From Microbulbifer agarilyticus S89 (lineage in GTDB: Bacteria; Pseudomonadota; Gammaproteobacteria; Pseudomonadales; Cellvibrionaceae): a stretch of 64,000 nt of DNA. The translations under genes and the position numbers were made by a program. Shown here piece by piece: positions 54,736-62,757 of this stretch; position 1 is the stretch's first letter, and each line of letters opens with the position of its first letter. The stretch is from NCBI RefSeq assembly GCF_000220505.1, contig NZ_AFPJ01000037.1, positions 62,001 to 126,000 of the forward strand, given 5' to 3'. A model generated the notes under the pieces. It worked only from the letters and a program-made list of their open reading frames with translations. It did not search any database and was not told where the DNA came from.

Positions 54736-56091
54736 ATGCTCAACAATCCGCCCGGCGCCCCCAATCCTCTCCCCACCGACGGCCGTCCCGTGATGACCGT
54801 GAGTGAACTGAACCGGGAAGTGAAGCAGCTCTTGGAGGGTAGCGTCCCGCTTCTGTGGGTAGGCGGTGAAATCTCCAACTTCGCTGCGCCCAGCTCGGGC
54901 CACTGGTATTTCACCCTCAAGGATGCGCGAGCCCAGGTCCGCTGCGCCATGTTCCGCGGGCGCAACCGCAACGTGCGCTTCCAACCGGGCAACGGGCGTG
55001 AGGTATTGGCCCGGGCGCGGGTTAGCCTGTACGAGGGGCGCGGTGAATTTCAGCTGATCATCGAGCATCTGGAAGAAGCCGGCTTCGGCGCACTGATGCG
55101 CCAGCTGGAGGAACTCAAGGCCAAATTACAAGCGGAGGGACTGTTCGAGCTGACTCGGCAAAAGCCCCTGCCCTACCTGCCCACCACCATTGGCATCATC
55201 ACCTCGCCGACCGGCGCCGCCGTGCGGGATATGATCCAGGTGCTCGGGCGCCGCTATCCCGCAGCGAACGTCGAGCTCATTCCGGTTGCGGTCCAGGGAC
55301 AGGGTGCCGCCCAGCAGATTGCCAACGCCATTGCGCTCGCCGGGCGTCTGCAACGCCACGACCTACTGATTGTGGGGCGTGGCGGCGGCTCGCTGGAGGA
55401 CCTGTGGGCATTCAATGAAGAGATCGTCGCCCGCGCGCTGGCCGCCTGCCCTATCCCGACTATTTCCGCGGTTGGCCATGAAACCGACAACACCATCGCG
55501 GACCTAGTGGCTGACGTACGCGCACCGACCCCATCGGCCGCAGCGGAAATCGCCAGCGCCAACGCCGCGGCACTGCGCGAGGAAATTGATGGCGCACGTG
55601 CGCAACTGGTCCGCGCCATGGCACTGCAGTTACGCCATTTGCGACAACACGTGCAACTGGTAAGCAACCGCATCCGACACCCGCGAGAGCAGTTGCAAAA
55701 TCGCGCTCAGCGCCTGGATCACCTGGAGATGCGCCTGCACACCGCGGTACACAACCGTGCGCAAACCAATGCGCAACGATTGACGCAATTGGAAAAAGCG
55801 CTGACCCGTGTGCACCCGCGCCACCGACTGGAACAGGCGCAGTTGCAACTCGCGCAGCACAAGCTGCAACTGAACAAATCGATCAAGGTTTTGCTGCAGC
55901 ACAAGCGCGAGCAAAGTGCGCACAGTGCCCAACTGCTCCACAGTGTCAGTCCGCTCGCGGTGCTCGAGCGCGGCTACGCCATCGTCCAGGATGAACAACA
56001 ACGCGTTATCCGCCGCGCCTCAGATACCCGCAGTGGGCAGCGGATTCAGGCCAAGCTGGCCGAGGGGAATATTTCTGCGATTGTGGAGTGA
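54736..56091 (+). CDS. xseA: Exodeoxyribonuclease VII large subunit
   Basis: Catalytic large subunit of ExoVII, which degrades single-stranded DNA into oligonucleotides with the small subunit XseB. I start at ATG 54736, preceded by AGAGGCTGAA, giving 451 residues (456 in E. coli). The N-terminal OB fold is MTVSELNREVKQLLEGSVPL with GEISNF and SGHWYFTLKDARAQVRCAMF. The catalytic core has GVITS-type GIITSPTGAAVRDMI, VGRGGGSLEDLWAFN and AVGHETDNTIADLVAD, then APTPSAAAE. A long coiled-coil C-terminus rich in Gln, His and Leu follows. xseB is not in the window. Confidence 0.96.
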   Translation: MLNNPPGAPNPLPTDGRPVMTVSELNREVKQLLEGSVPLLWVGGEISNFAAPSSGHWYFTLKDARAQVRCAMFRGRNRNVRFQPGNGREVLARARVSLYEGRGEFQLIIEHLEEAGFGALMRQLEELKAKLQAEGLFELTRQKPLPYLPTTIGIITSPTGAAVRDMIQVLGRRYPAANVELIPVAVQGQGAAQQIANAIALAGRLQRHDLLIVGRGGGSLEDLWAFNEEIVARALAACPIPTISAVGHETDNTIADLVADVRAPTPSAAAEIASANAAALREEIDGARAQLVRAMALQLRHLRQHVQLVSNRIRHPREQLQNRAQRLDHLEMRLHTAVHNRAQTNAQRLTQLEKALTRVHPRHRLEQAQLQLAQHKLQLNKSIKVLLQHKREQSAHSAQLLHSVSPLAVLERGYAIVQDEQQRVIRRASDTRSGQRIQAKLAEGNISAIVE

Positions 56092-56142
56092 TATCCGTGC
56101 GGTCCCACGCTGGTACCGCACGGATGAAAAACGATCACCAAA

Positions 56143-57120
56143 TCACAGGGTTAACACGATCTTGCCGATATGGTGGCTGGACTCCATCAAACGATGTGCC
56201 TCTGCCACATCAGCCAGCGGAAAACTGGCGGCAATCAGCGGACGTATGTTGCCCGCCGCAATCTTCGGCCAGACCTGTTCGCACAGATCGCGGGCAATCG
56301 CCGCTTTCACTTCTGGAGGCTGGGGCCGCAAGGTTGAACCAGTAAGGGTCAATCGCTTGAGCATCACCGGCAGCAGGTTAACCTCGACTTTTGCCCCTTG
56401 CAGGAATGCGATATTCACAATGCGGCCGTCCCGCGCGGCGCACTGGATATTGCGATCCACATAGTCGCCACCCACCATGTCGAGGATGACGTCTGCGCCT
56501 CTGCCATCGGTTGCCGAATTCACCGCGGCCACAAAATCCTGTTCGCGGTAGTTGATTGCAAGCTCGGCGCCGAGCTGCTCACAGGCGGCACACTTTTCCT
56601 TACTGCCCGCGGTGGCGATCACGCGAACCCCAAGGTTTACGGCGATTTGAATTGCCGTGGTGCCAATACCCGACGACCCGCCATGCACCAGCAGAACTTC
56701 GCCCTCGCGCAACTGCGCCCGATGTATCAGGTTGCTCCATACGGTAAAAAAGGTTTCCGGTAATGCGGCGGCCTCTATATCGCTCAACCCGTTGGGTATC
56801 GGCAGGCACTGCCCTTCGGGCGCCACCGCATATTCTGCATAGCCTCCGCCATTGGTGAGTGCACAAACGCGGTCACCCACGTTCCAGCGCTGTACGCCTT
56901 CGCCAACAGAAATGACCTCCCCGGCCACTTCCAACCCAAGCACCGGCGAAGCTCCCGGCGGCGGTGGATAGAAGCCCGCGCGCTGCACGATATCCGGGCG
57001 GTTGACCCCGGCGGCTGCGACCCGGATTAACACTTCGCCTCGTGCTGCCGCAGGTTTATCCCCCTGCGCGAGCACCATCTTCTCCGGGCCACCATGTTCT
57101 GGCAGATCAATAAAGCGCAT
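56143..57120 (-). CDS. NAD(P)H quinone oxidoreductase, zinc-independent MDR family (PIG3-like)
   Basis: Medium-chain dehydrogenase/reductase of 325 residues. The N-terminal substrate domain has VLIRVAAAGVNRPDIVQRAG, and the nucleotide fold has LLVHGGSSGIGTTAIQIAVN. The zinc-binding Cys set of true alcohol dehydrogenases is absent. The start MRFIDLPEHGGPEKMVLAQG and the QRAGFYPPPPGAS stretch are typical of PIG3/TP53I3-like NADPH quinone reductases. The physiological substrate is unknown. It is transcribed toward xseA and ends about 50 bases from it. Confidence 0.9.
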   Translation of the reverse strand: MRFIDLPEHGGPEKMVLAQGDKPAAARGEVLIRVAAAGVNRPDIVQRAGFYPPPPGASPVLGLEVAGEVISVGEGVQRWNVGDRVCALTNGGGYAEYAVAPEGQCLPIPNGLSDIEAAALPETFFTVWSNLIHRAQLREGEVLLVHGGSSGIGTTAIQIAVNLGVRVIATAGSKEKCAACEQLGAELAINYREQDFVAAVNSATDGRGADVILDMVGGDYVDRNIQCAARDGRIVNIAFLQGAKVEVNLLPVMLKRLTLTGSTLRPQPPEVKAAIARDLCEQVWPKIAAGNIRPLIAASFPLADVAEAHRLMESSHHIGKIVLTL

Positions 57121-57142
57121 GTATTTTCCTTGGTTTTAAAAT

Positions 57143-57170
57143 AAAAAAAGCCCGGCGATGCCGGGCTTTT
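57143..57170 (-). terminator. Intrinsic terminator of the TonB-dependent receptor gene
   Basis: GCCCGGC and GCCGGGC arms with a three-base loop, followed on the minus strand by seven T. It lies just after the receptor stop codon. Confidence 0.88.
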
Positions 57171-57183
57171 CGTTTGAGGCTGA

Positions 57184-59508
57184 TTAGAGCTCGTACGTCA
57201 GCTCCACCCCAATAACGCGCCCTTTGTTGAGCGGCGTAAAGCTGGCACCCATGCCTCCGAGCGTCGCAGGCAACTGCGTGTTGTTACCTTCGGTCACTTC
57301 ATCCAGGATGTTTTTGCCAAACATTGACACGCGATAGCTGCCGGAGTCTGGCACAAAGCCGAAACTCAGATCCAGCATATCCGCCTCTGACAACATACCG
57401 AGGTTGTTGTCGGTATATGGAGATGCATCGCGATGGTTGAAGTTCACACGTGAGGTGAGTATACCGAGGTTACCCAGCTGCAAATCGTGTACAACACCCA
57501 CACCGTAAGTCCATGGCGCAAGGCGCGGGATATCCAATCCCAGGTCGATTGCGTCTACCACACCGTCGCCGCTGATATCACCGCGCACGGAGTCGTACTC
57601 GCCATCCACATAACCAACGTTCATGGTGAACAGCAGGTTATCGGTGGCCGCAGCCATGGCCTCAAACTCAGCACCCTGAATGGTTGCATCAGCCGTGTTA
57701 CGAATGTACTGAACCACAGAGAAAACCGGGTCTGCCAGGTTTTCCTCACGCTGCATATCGTCGATGGTGTTGTGGAACAGTGCGAAGTTGGTGCGCACAC
57801 TTCCATCAAACCAATCGGCTTTACCACCAATTTCGAAGCTGGTCTGTTCTTCCTGGTCGGTGGGGCCCGGCTGATACAGCAGGCCGGTATTACGCATATT
57901 GTAACCACCGCTGCGGAAGCCTTTGGTCCAGTAGCTGTAGAGCTGGGCATTATCCGCCAAGTTCCACTGCAGGCCGACTTTCGGGGTGAAGGCATTCCAA
58001 TCTTCACTGTTATTGAAGTCGTATACCGCGCAGCCACCCAGCTGACACATGGTGGTCGCAGCCACAACCGGGTTGATGGTTGCTACCTGCGCATCCTTCT
58101 CTTCCATTGAGTAGCGGCCACCCAGCGTCAGAATCCAGTCCTCGTTGAGGTCGATATCCGCCTGGGCGAAGATGCCCATGGCCTCGTGATCCTGCAGACC
58201 ACCACCAGTGATATCCAGGCCGTTCAACGGCAGCAGGCGGTTTTCAAAATACTCCAGATCCTGGCTAAACCAGTAAAGACCTGTAGTAATGGCAGTGGAG
58301 CCAAAACGGCCCGCATAGCGCAGCTCATTAGAGATCTGGCTTTGATCGACGCTAGTGTTGGCGTGGAAAGCAGTAATAGGCAGGGAATCGATATCACCGA
58401 GACCAATTGCGCTGTACTCACGCCAGGCGAGAATATTGGTGATGGTACCGTTGCCGAATGCCACGTCGTGGTTGTACTCGGTAATGACTTGGGTCCATTC
58501 GTCGTCCTGGAACCCCTCTTCGTCCTGAGCTACTTCGAAAGAGTCGCCGCTGTTGTCCCAGTCAGTGATCCCAAAGAGGCCGGCAATCTGCTGCGCACCG
58601 GGCGCAACCAGGGAGCCGTCGGGGCCAAAGATTGCCTGGCCACGGTTTTGCGCGACGACGCCATCGGAATCCATCTTGCCGTGCTCCATGCGCACTAGAA
58701 GCTCGGAGGACTCGCTCAGGTCAACGCTGAAACTGGGGCGAATAAACCAGCTCTGGGAGGCCCCGGCGTTGTCATTGCCGGTAGCGACATTCTCAAACCA
58801 GCCCTGATCATCGTTGTAGTAAACGGTTACACGGCCATTGACGGTGTCGGAGATGGCGCCGTTTACATTGGCGGCCACCACTGTGTCGAGGTTGTCGGTG
58901 GTAGAGACTTTGAACTTGCTGGTGAACTCTTCGGTGGGGCGTGCGGTCTTGATGACCACAGCACCACCGGTCACGTTGCGGCCAAACAGCAGGCCCTGTG
59001 GTCCACGCAGAACCTCGATGCCTTCGAGGTCAAACATGTCCGTCACAACCCCAGCGTTAACACCCATATACATACCATCGACAAACACGCCGACAGTAGG
59101 GTCAATGGAGGGGATTGAGCTGTTCACACCAAGGCCGCGCACGGTGAAGTTCGCGGTGTTCTTAACGGTACCGATATCGTCCAGTTGAACGTTCGGCATC
59201 TTGAAGGAAAGGCTTTGCAGATCGCGAGTCTGCAGCGCTTCCAGTTGATCGCCAGAGTATGCGGTAGCGGCTACAGGTACTTCCTGCAGCATCTCAGCTT
59301 CCGCGCGCTTACGCGCAGTAACCTGGACTTCATCCATTAAGGTACTGACAGAACCTTCCGCTGCGGCAGCTTGCACACTACCCACACCACACGCCAGTGA
59401 CAAAGCAGCCAGCGAGCAGGCCGAAGCCAGCACCAGATTCCTGCTTTTGCCATTGGCAGTGTTCAAACGAAAGGACTTGGACGCGGTACCGTCAGTTTGA
59501 CTTCCCAT
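57184..59508 (-). CDS. TonB-dependent receptor of unknown substrate
   Basis: Outer-membrane gated transporter powered by TonB-ExbBD. I start at ATG 59508 (MGSQTDGTASKSFRLNTANG) with GGAGAGAAAAC upstream, giving 774 residues. A long signal region ends near SVQAAAA (about residue 49). The TonB box is likely MDEVQVTARK, and the plug follows with TVRGLGVNSSIPSIDPTVGV and VLRGPQGLLFGRNVTGGAV. The barrel ends in KGRVIGVELTYEL. It resembles receptors of sphingomonads and marine gammaproteobacteria. Residues 644-655 form an EF-hand-like loop. Flanking genes do not reveal a substrate, and no Fur box is visible upstream. Confidence 0.92.
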   Translation of the reverse strand: MGSQTDGTASKSFRLNTANGKSRNLVLASACSLAALSLACGVGSVQAAAAEGSVSTLMDEVQVTARKRAEAEMLQEVPVAATAYSGDQLEALQTRDLQSLSFKMPNVQLDDIGTVKNTANFTVRGLGVNSSIPSIDPTVGVFVDGMYMGVNAGVVTDMFDLEGIEVLRGPQGLLFGRNVTGGAVVIKTARPTEEFTSKFKVSTTDNLDTVVAANVNGAISDTVNGRVTVYYNDDQGWFENVATGNDNAGASQSWFIRPSFSVDLSESSELLVRMEHGKMDSDGVVAQNRGQAIFGPDGSLVAPGAQQIAGLFGITDWDNSGDSFEVAQDEEGFQDDEWTQVITEYNHDVAFGNGTITNILAWREYSAIGLGDIDSLPITAFHANTSVDQSQISNELRYAGRFGSTAITTGLYWFSQDLEYFENRLLPLNGLDITGGGLQDHEAMGIFAQADIDLNEDWILTLGGRYSMEEKDAQVATINPVVAATTMCQLGGCAVYDFNNSEDWNAFTPKVGLQWNLADNAQLYSYWTKGFRSGGYNMRNTGLLYQPGPTDQEEQTSFEIGGKADWFDGSVRTNFALFHNTIDDMQREENLADPVFSVVQYIRNTADATIQGAEFEAMAAATDNLLFTMNVGYVDGEYDSVRGDISGDGVVDAIDLGLDIPRLAPWTYGVGVVHDLQLGNLGILTSRVNFNHRDASPYTDNNLGMLSEADMLDLSFGFVPDSGSYRVSMFGKNILDEVTEGNNTQLPATLGGMGASFTPLNKGRVIGVELTYEL

Positions 59509-60001
59509 GTTTTCTCTCCATTGCACTAAGTTATTTTTATGTAATTTGCAGCAACAGAACCACAGCGACCTCTTCAGAAACCACCGATAGCAGAGGTCAG
59601 CAACCGTGCTCAAAAATGGTCACACCTGAAAAACAAGCGCGGACAACCAAAAGGTTACAAGAGGTTGGACTATTGCAAAAGCCCTAACATATCGAGAAAT
59701 TCATTCTCTCTATCGCAAAAAAGGCAAATACAAAGTCGCAACAACCAAGGCGATTACGTGACCAACTCGTCACATATCGCCAGAATCGAAAAACTGTTTC
59801 GTTCCTTCTCCATTTCCATTCCCAGGTAGCATCCGGCCAAAAAGCGTGAGTCTCTGGGTAACGTTTCGCAAACCACCTTATCGTTGCCATCAATAATAAA
59901 AATTACCGTGGCAAATAACCGGCGAGCGGCACACAGCACAAGCCAAATGCAAAATCGGCTCAACAATCACATGCAGCTGGTGCCAACCAAGCTTGTCGTG
60001 C
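59509..60001. other. Intergenic region upstream of the TonB-dependent receptor gene
   Basis: About 490 bases with low coding signal. A minus-strand frame at 59754-59966 (70 codons, TTG start) contains IFIIDGNDKVVCETLPRDSR followed by FLAGCYLGMEMEKERNSF; it looks protein-like but has no ATG and no ribosome-binding site I trust. The region should hold the receptor promoter; I could not find a consensus one. Confidence 0.4.
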
Positions 60002-60640
60002 TCAGGGGCTTAGCCTTTCGACCTGCCACTCGCCACCCTCCAACGCGCGGTAGATCAGGCGATCATGCAGACGCGATGCGCGACCCTGCCAAAATTCCAC
60101 AGCGTGCGGCACAACCCGATAACCTCCCCAGAATTCAGGTCGCGGAACCTCAACGCCTTCGAACTTCTTCTCGCACGCGGCAAACTGCTCTTCCAATACC
60201 TCGCGGGAGACAATTGCATCACTTTGGTGCGAGGCCCAGGCTGCTATCTGGCTTTCACGGGGACGGCTGGCAAAGTACGCATCTGCCTCGGCCTCCGCCA
60301 GCTGTTGCGCCTCACCGCGCACAATTACCTGACGCTCCAGAAAGTGCCAAGGAAACAGCAATGAAACCTTCGGGTTAGCGGTAATATCCCAAGCCTTCTG
60401 GCTTTTCAGGTTGGTGTAGAAAACAAAGCCGGCATCATCGAACCCCTTTAGCAGCACAATCCGCTGAGAGGGCTGACCGCCGGCATCGGCCGTGCTCAGA
60501 CACATTGCGCTGGGGTCGGAAATATCCGCCTTCACCGCCTCCTCAAGCCAATTGCGAAATTGCTGTATGGGGCCATCCGCCAGGTCGCCTCGCTCCAGGC
60601 CGCCCTGTAAATACTCTCTACGCCACTGGTCGATTTCCAT
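60002..60640 (-). CDS. pdxH: Pyridoxamine/pyridoxine 5'-phosphate oxidase
   Basis: FMN enzyme completing PLP synthesis by oxidising pyridoxine or pyridoxamine 5'-phosphate. From ATG 60640 (MEIDQWRREYLQGGLERGDL), with AAGGA about 10 bases upstream, 212 residues. A GTG three codons earlier lies directly against that site and is unlikely. FMN- and substrate-binding segments are PSQRIVLLKGFDDAGFVFYT, SQKAWDITANPKVSLLFPWH, and the C-terminal RLHDRLIYRALEGGEWQVER. It complements pdxJ at 36080. Confidence 0.96.
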   Translation of the reverse strand: MEIDQWRREYLQGGLERGDLADGPIQQFRNWLEEAVKADISDPSAMCLSTADAGGQPSQRIVLLKGFDDAGFVFYTNLKSQKAWDITANPKVSLLFPWHFLERQVIVRGEAQQLAEAEADAYFASRPRESQIAAWASHQSDAIVSREVLEEQFAACEKKFEGVEVPRPEFWGGYRVVPHAVEFWQGRASRLHDRLIYRALEGGEWQVERLSP

Positions 60641-61051
60641 CGCTGTCACATCCTTTACAACTTCTTACTGGATCAAGATCTCTCTGGATCACTTGGTTCA
60701 AAAACTTTGGCAAGTGTACGCTGTTTAAACAGCCATCCCCACCCAACCTACTGCCTACTCGCTGCCCACCTGCTGGAGAAGTGCACCAACCTTACCTCGC
60801 CACTACTGACCACCAGAGCCACTTATTACAAATATCCTGTCGCCAAAGGTGCCCTTTCTCAATTTTCCTGCGTTTTCCGTCACAGGGAAGCAGACTCTGC
60901 GGGTGCTTGCGGAGCACTCGGAGCGCGACTAGTCTCGCTGCATTCGATAGCGAGCCCGGGGACCGTTTGACCAGCCCAAAGCTGTTCGATCACGACTAAC
61001 ACACGCTATCCAAGCACCTGCAAACTAAGTAAAGAAGAACAGGATAAAAGA
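60641..61051. other. Divergent intergenic region pdxH-AruI-like gene
   Basis: About 410 bases without a supported gene. The AruI-like gene has a good ribosome-binding site (AGGATAAAAGA) at its end. I see no convincing promoter pair and no repeat. Confidence 0.4.
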
Positions 61052-62707
61052 ATGTCTTCCGCTGCTTCACAAAACACGGCTTCTTCATCAACTGCTCCGC
61101 AGCCCCTGCCCAGTTGTGCCCAGGTACTGATGCACCTGCTTCGCCAGTACGAGGTAGACACCGTATTCGGTATCCCCGGTGTACACACCATCGAACTATA
61201 TCGAGGGCTCCCCGGCAGTGGCCTGATCCATATCACGCCTCGCCATGAACAGGGTGCTGCATTTATGGCCGATGGCTATGCCCGCGCCAGTGGCAAACCC
61301 GGCGTATGTTTTCTGATCACGGGCCCCGGGGTAACCAATGCCGCCACCGCGATGGCGCAAGCGTTTTCCGACTCTATCCCGATGCTCGTGATCAGTGCCG
61401 TCAACCGCCGCGAAGACCTCGGTACCGGCCGCGGCCGTCTGCACGAGCTGCCACGCCAACAAGACGTAACGCGCGGCTTCTGTGTCTGGCAGCACGCGGT
61501 GACGAGCGCGGAGCAGTTGCCAGAGACCCTGGCGCGCGCATTTCAAGTCATGCACGCCCCGCGCCCGGGCCCGGTGCACATCGAGATCCCTATCGATCTG
61601 TTCCCTGCCACGATGCAGCGTCCGCTCGCGGACTATCGCGCGGTAGCGCCGACAGCGTTGCCTGCCGCGCCCGCCGATACCGTTGCGACCGCAGCCAAAT
61701 GGCTCGCTGGCGCGAAAAACCCGGTTATCCTGCTTGGCGGTGGTGCCCAGGAAGCGGGCAAAGAGGCCACCGCGCTGGCAGAGAAACTGGCAGCACCGGT
61801 GTTCCAGTCCCTCGCCGCCAAAGGTATCGTGGATGAGCGTCACCCGTTATGCGGCGGCGCCAACCTGAGTTTTTCCAACGTGCGCGAGCGCATCGAAAAT
61901 GCCGATGTGGTACTGGCAGTTGCGACGGAACTGGCGGAGACCGATCGCAATTTGGTACGCGAGAACTATGCCTTTAATGGCAAACTGATCCGCGTGGATC
62001 TGGACCCGGCCCAGCTGGTGTGCAACGCCAACCCGGACCTGGCAATCTGCGCAGACGCAAAGGCTAGCCTGCAACAATTGCTGGATGCTTTGCCCGCAAA
62101 GGACAACACAAAAGCGCAGCAGCAAACCGCAACCGAGATAGAAGAACTGCTGCGCGGCTGTCGCAATGAATGGTGGCCGGGATCCGAAGGCCGCTACCCC
62201 TGGGTACAGGCGCTGCGCGATGCGCTGCCGGAAAATGGTATTTTTGTTACCGACTCCACGCAGCTGGCGTATAACACCAACCACGCTTTGCGCCTGTTTG
62301 AGCCGCGCAGCCACATCACCTGCACGACAGGCTATGGCACCCTGGGCTTCGCCCTGCCCGCGGCCATCGGCGCCGCGCTGGCCAGCCCGCGCCCGGTAAT
62401 TGGCTTGATTGGTGACGGTGGCATCATGTTTACTCTCGGGGAACTGGCCGCCGCCGTTGAGCAAAAACTGTCACTGCCAATTCTGGTGTGGAACAACAGT
62501 GGCTACGGTGAAATTCGCGATTTTATGGACGAGGCTGCGGTTGAACAGGAAGGTGTGAACCTGCACGCGCCGGACTTTGTCGGCCTCGCGCGCTCGTTTG
62601 GCGCGGAAGGCTGTCGTATCGACAGCCCGGAACAGTTGAGCGAAGCGGTGGCCAATGCCTTTGCGCGCAAGGGACCGACGCTCATCGAGATTACTGCACC
62701 GTCCTGA
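61052..62707 (+). CDS. aruI: Thiamine-diphosphate 2-oxoacid decarboxylase, AruI-like
   Basis: Thiamine-diphosphate enzyme of 551 residues, closest in character to 5-guanidino-2-oxopentanoate decarboxylase (AruI) of the arginine transaminase pathway. Three domains are visible: an N-terminal pyrimidine-binding domain with catalytic Glu66 in TPRHEQGAAFMADGYAR, a central domain (about 205-335), and a C-terminal diphosphate domain with GDGGIMFTLGELAAAV (GDG at 454-456) and the following NN pair. It lacks the extra small subunit and quinone segment of true acetolactate synthases. An aldehyde dehydrogenase follows after 50 bases, as expected for the next step. Acetolactate synthase-like function remains an alternative. 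Confidence 0.78.
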   Translation: MSSAASQNTASSSTAPQPLPSCAQVLMHLLRQYEVDTVFGIPGVHTIELYRGLPGSGLIHITPRHEQGAAFMADGYARASGKPGVCFLITGPGVTNAATAMAQAFSDSIPMLVISAVNRREDLGTGRGRLHELPRQQDVTRGFCVWQHAVTSAEQLPETLARAFQVMHAPRPGPVHIEIPIDLFPATMQRPLADYRAVAPTALPAAPADTVATAAKWLAGAKNPVILLGGGAQEAGKEATALAEKLAAPVFQSLAAKGIVDERHPLCGGANLSFSNVRERIENADVVLAVATELAETDRNLVRENYAFNGKLIRVDLDPAQLVCNANPDLAICADAKASLQQLLDALPAKDNTKAQQQTATEIEELLRGCRNEWWPGSEGRYPWVQALRDALPENGIFVTDSTQLAYNTNHALRLFEPRSHITCTTGYGTLGFALPAAIGAALASPRPVIGLIGDGGIMFTLGELAAAVEQKLSLPILVWNNSGYGEIRDFMDEAAVEQEGVNLHAPDFVGLARSFGAEGCRIDSPEQLSEAVANAFARKGPTLIEITAPS

Positions 62708-62757
62708 CGGCGGGCACGCAGAAAAATTCAGGGATTTACTAGGACTGCGAACACAAC

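Noticed and set aside
59509-60001. Fur or other iron box upstream of the TonB-dependent receptor
   Set aside because: No 19-mer close to the Fur consensus is visible; AT-rich words such as CAATAATAAAAATTA match too few positions.
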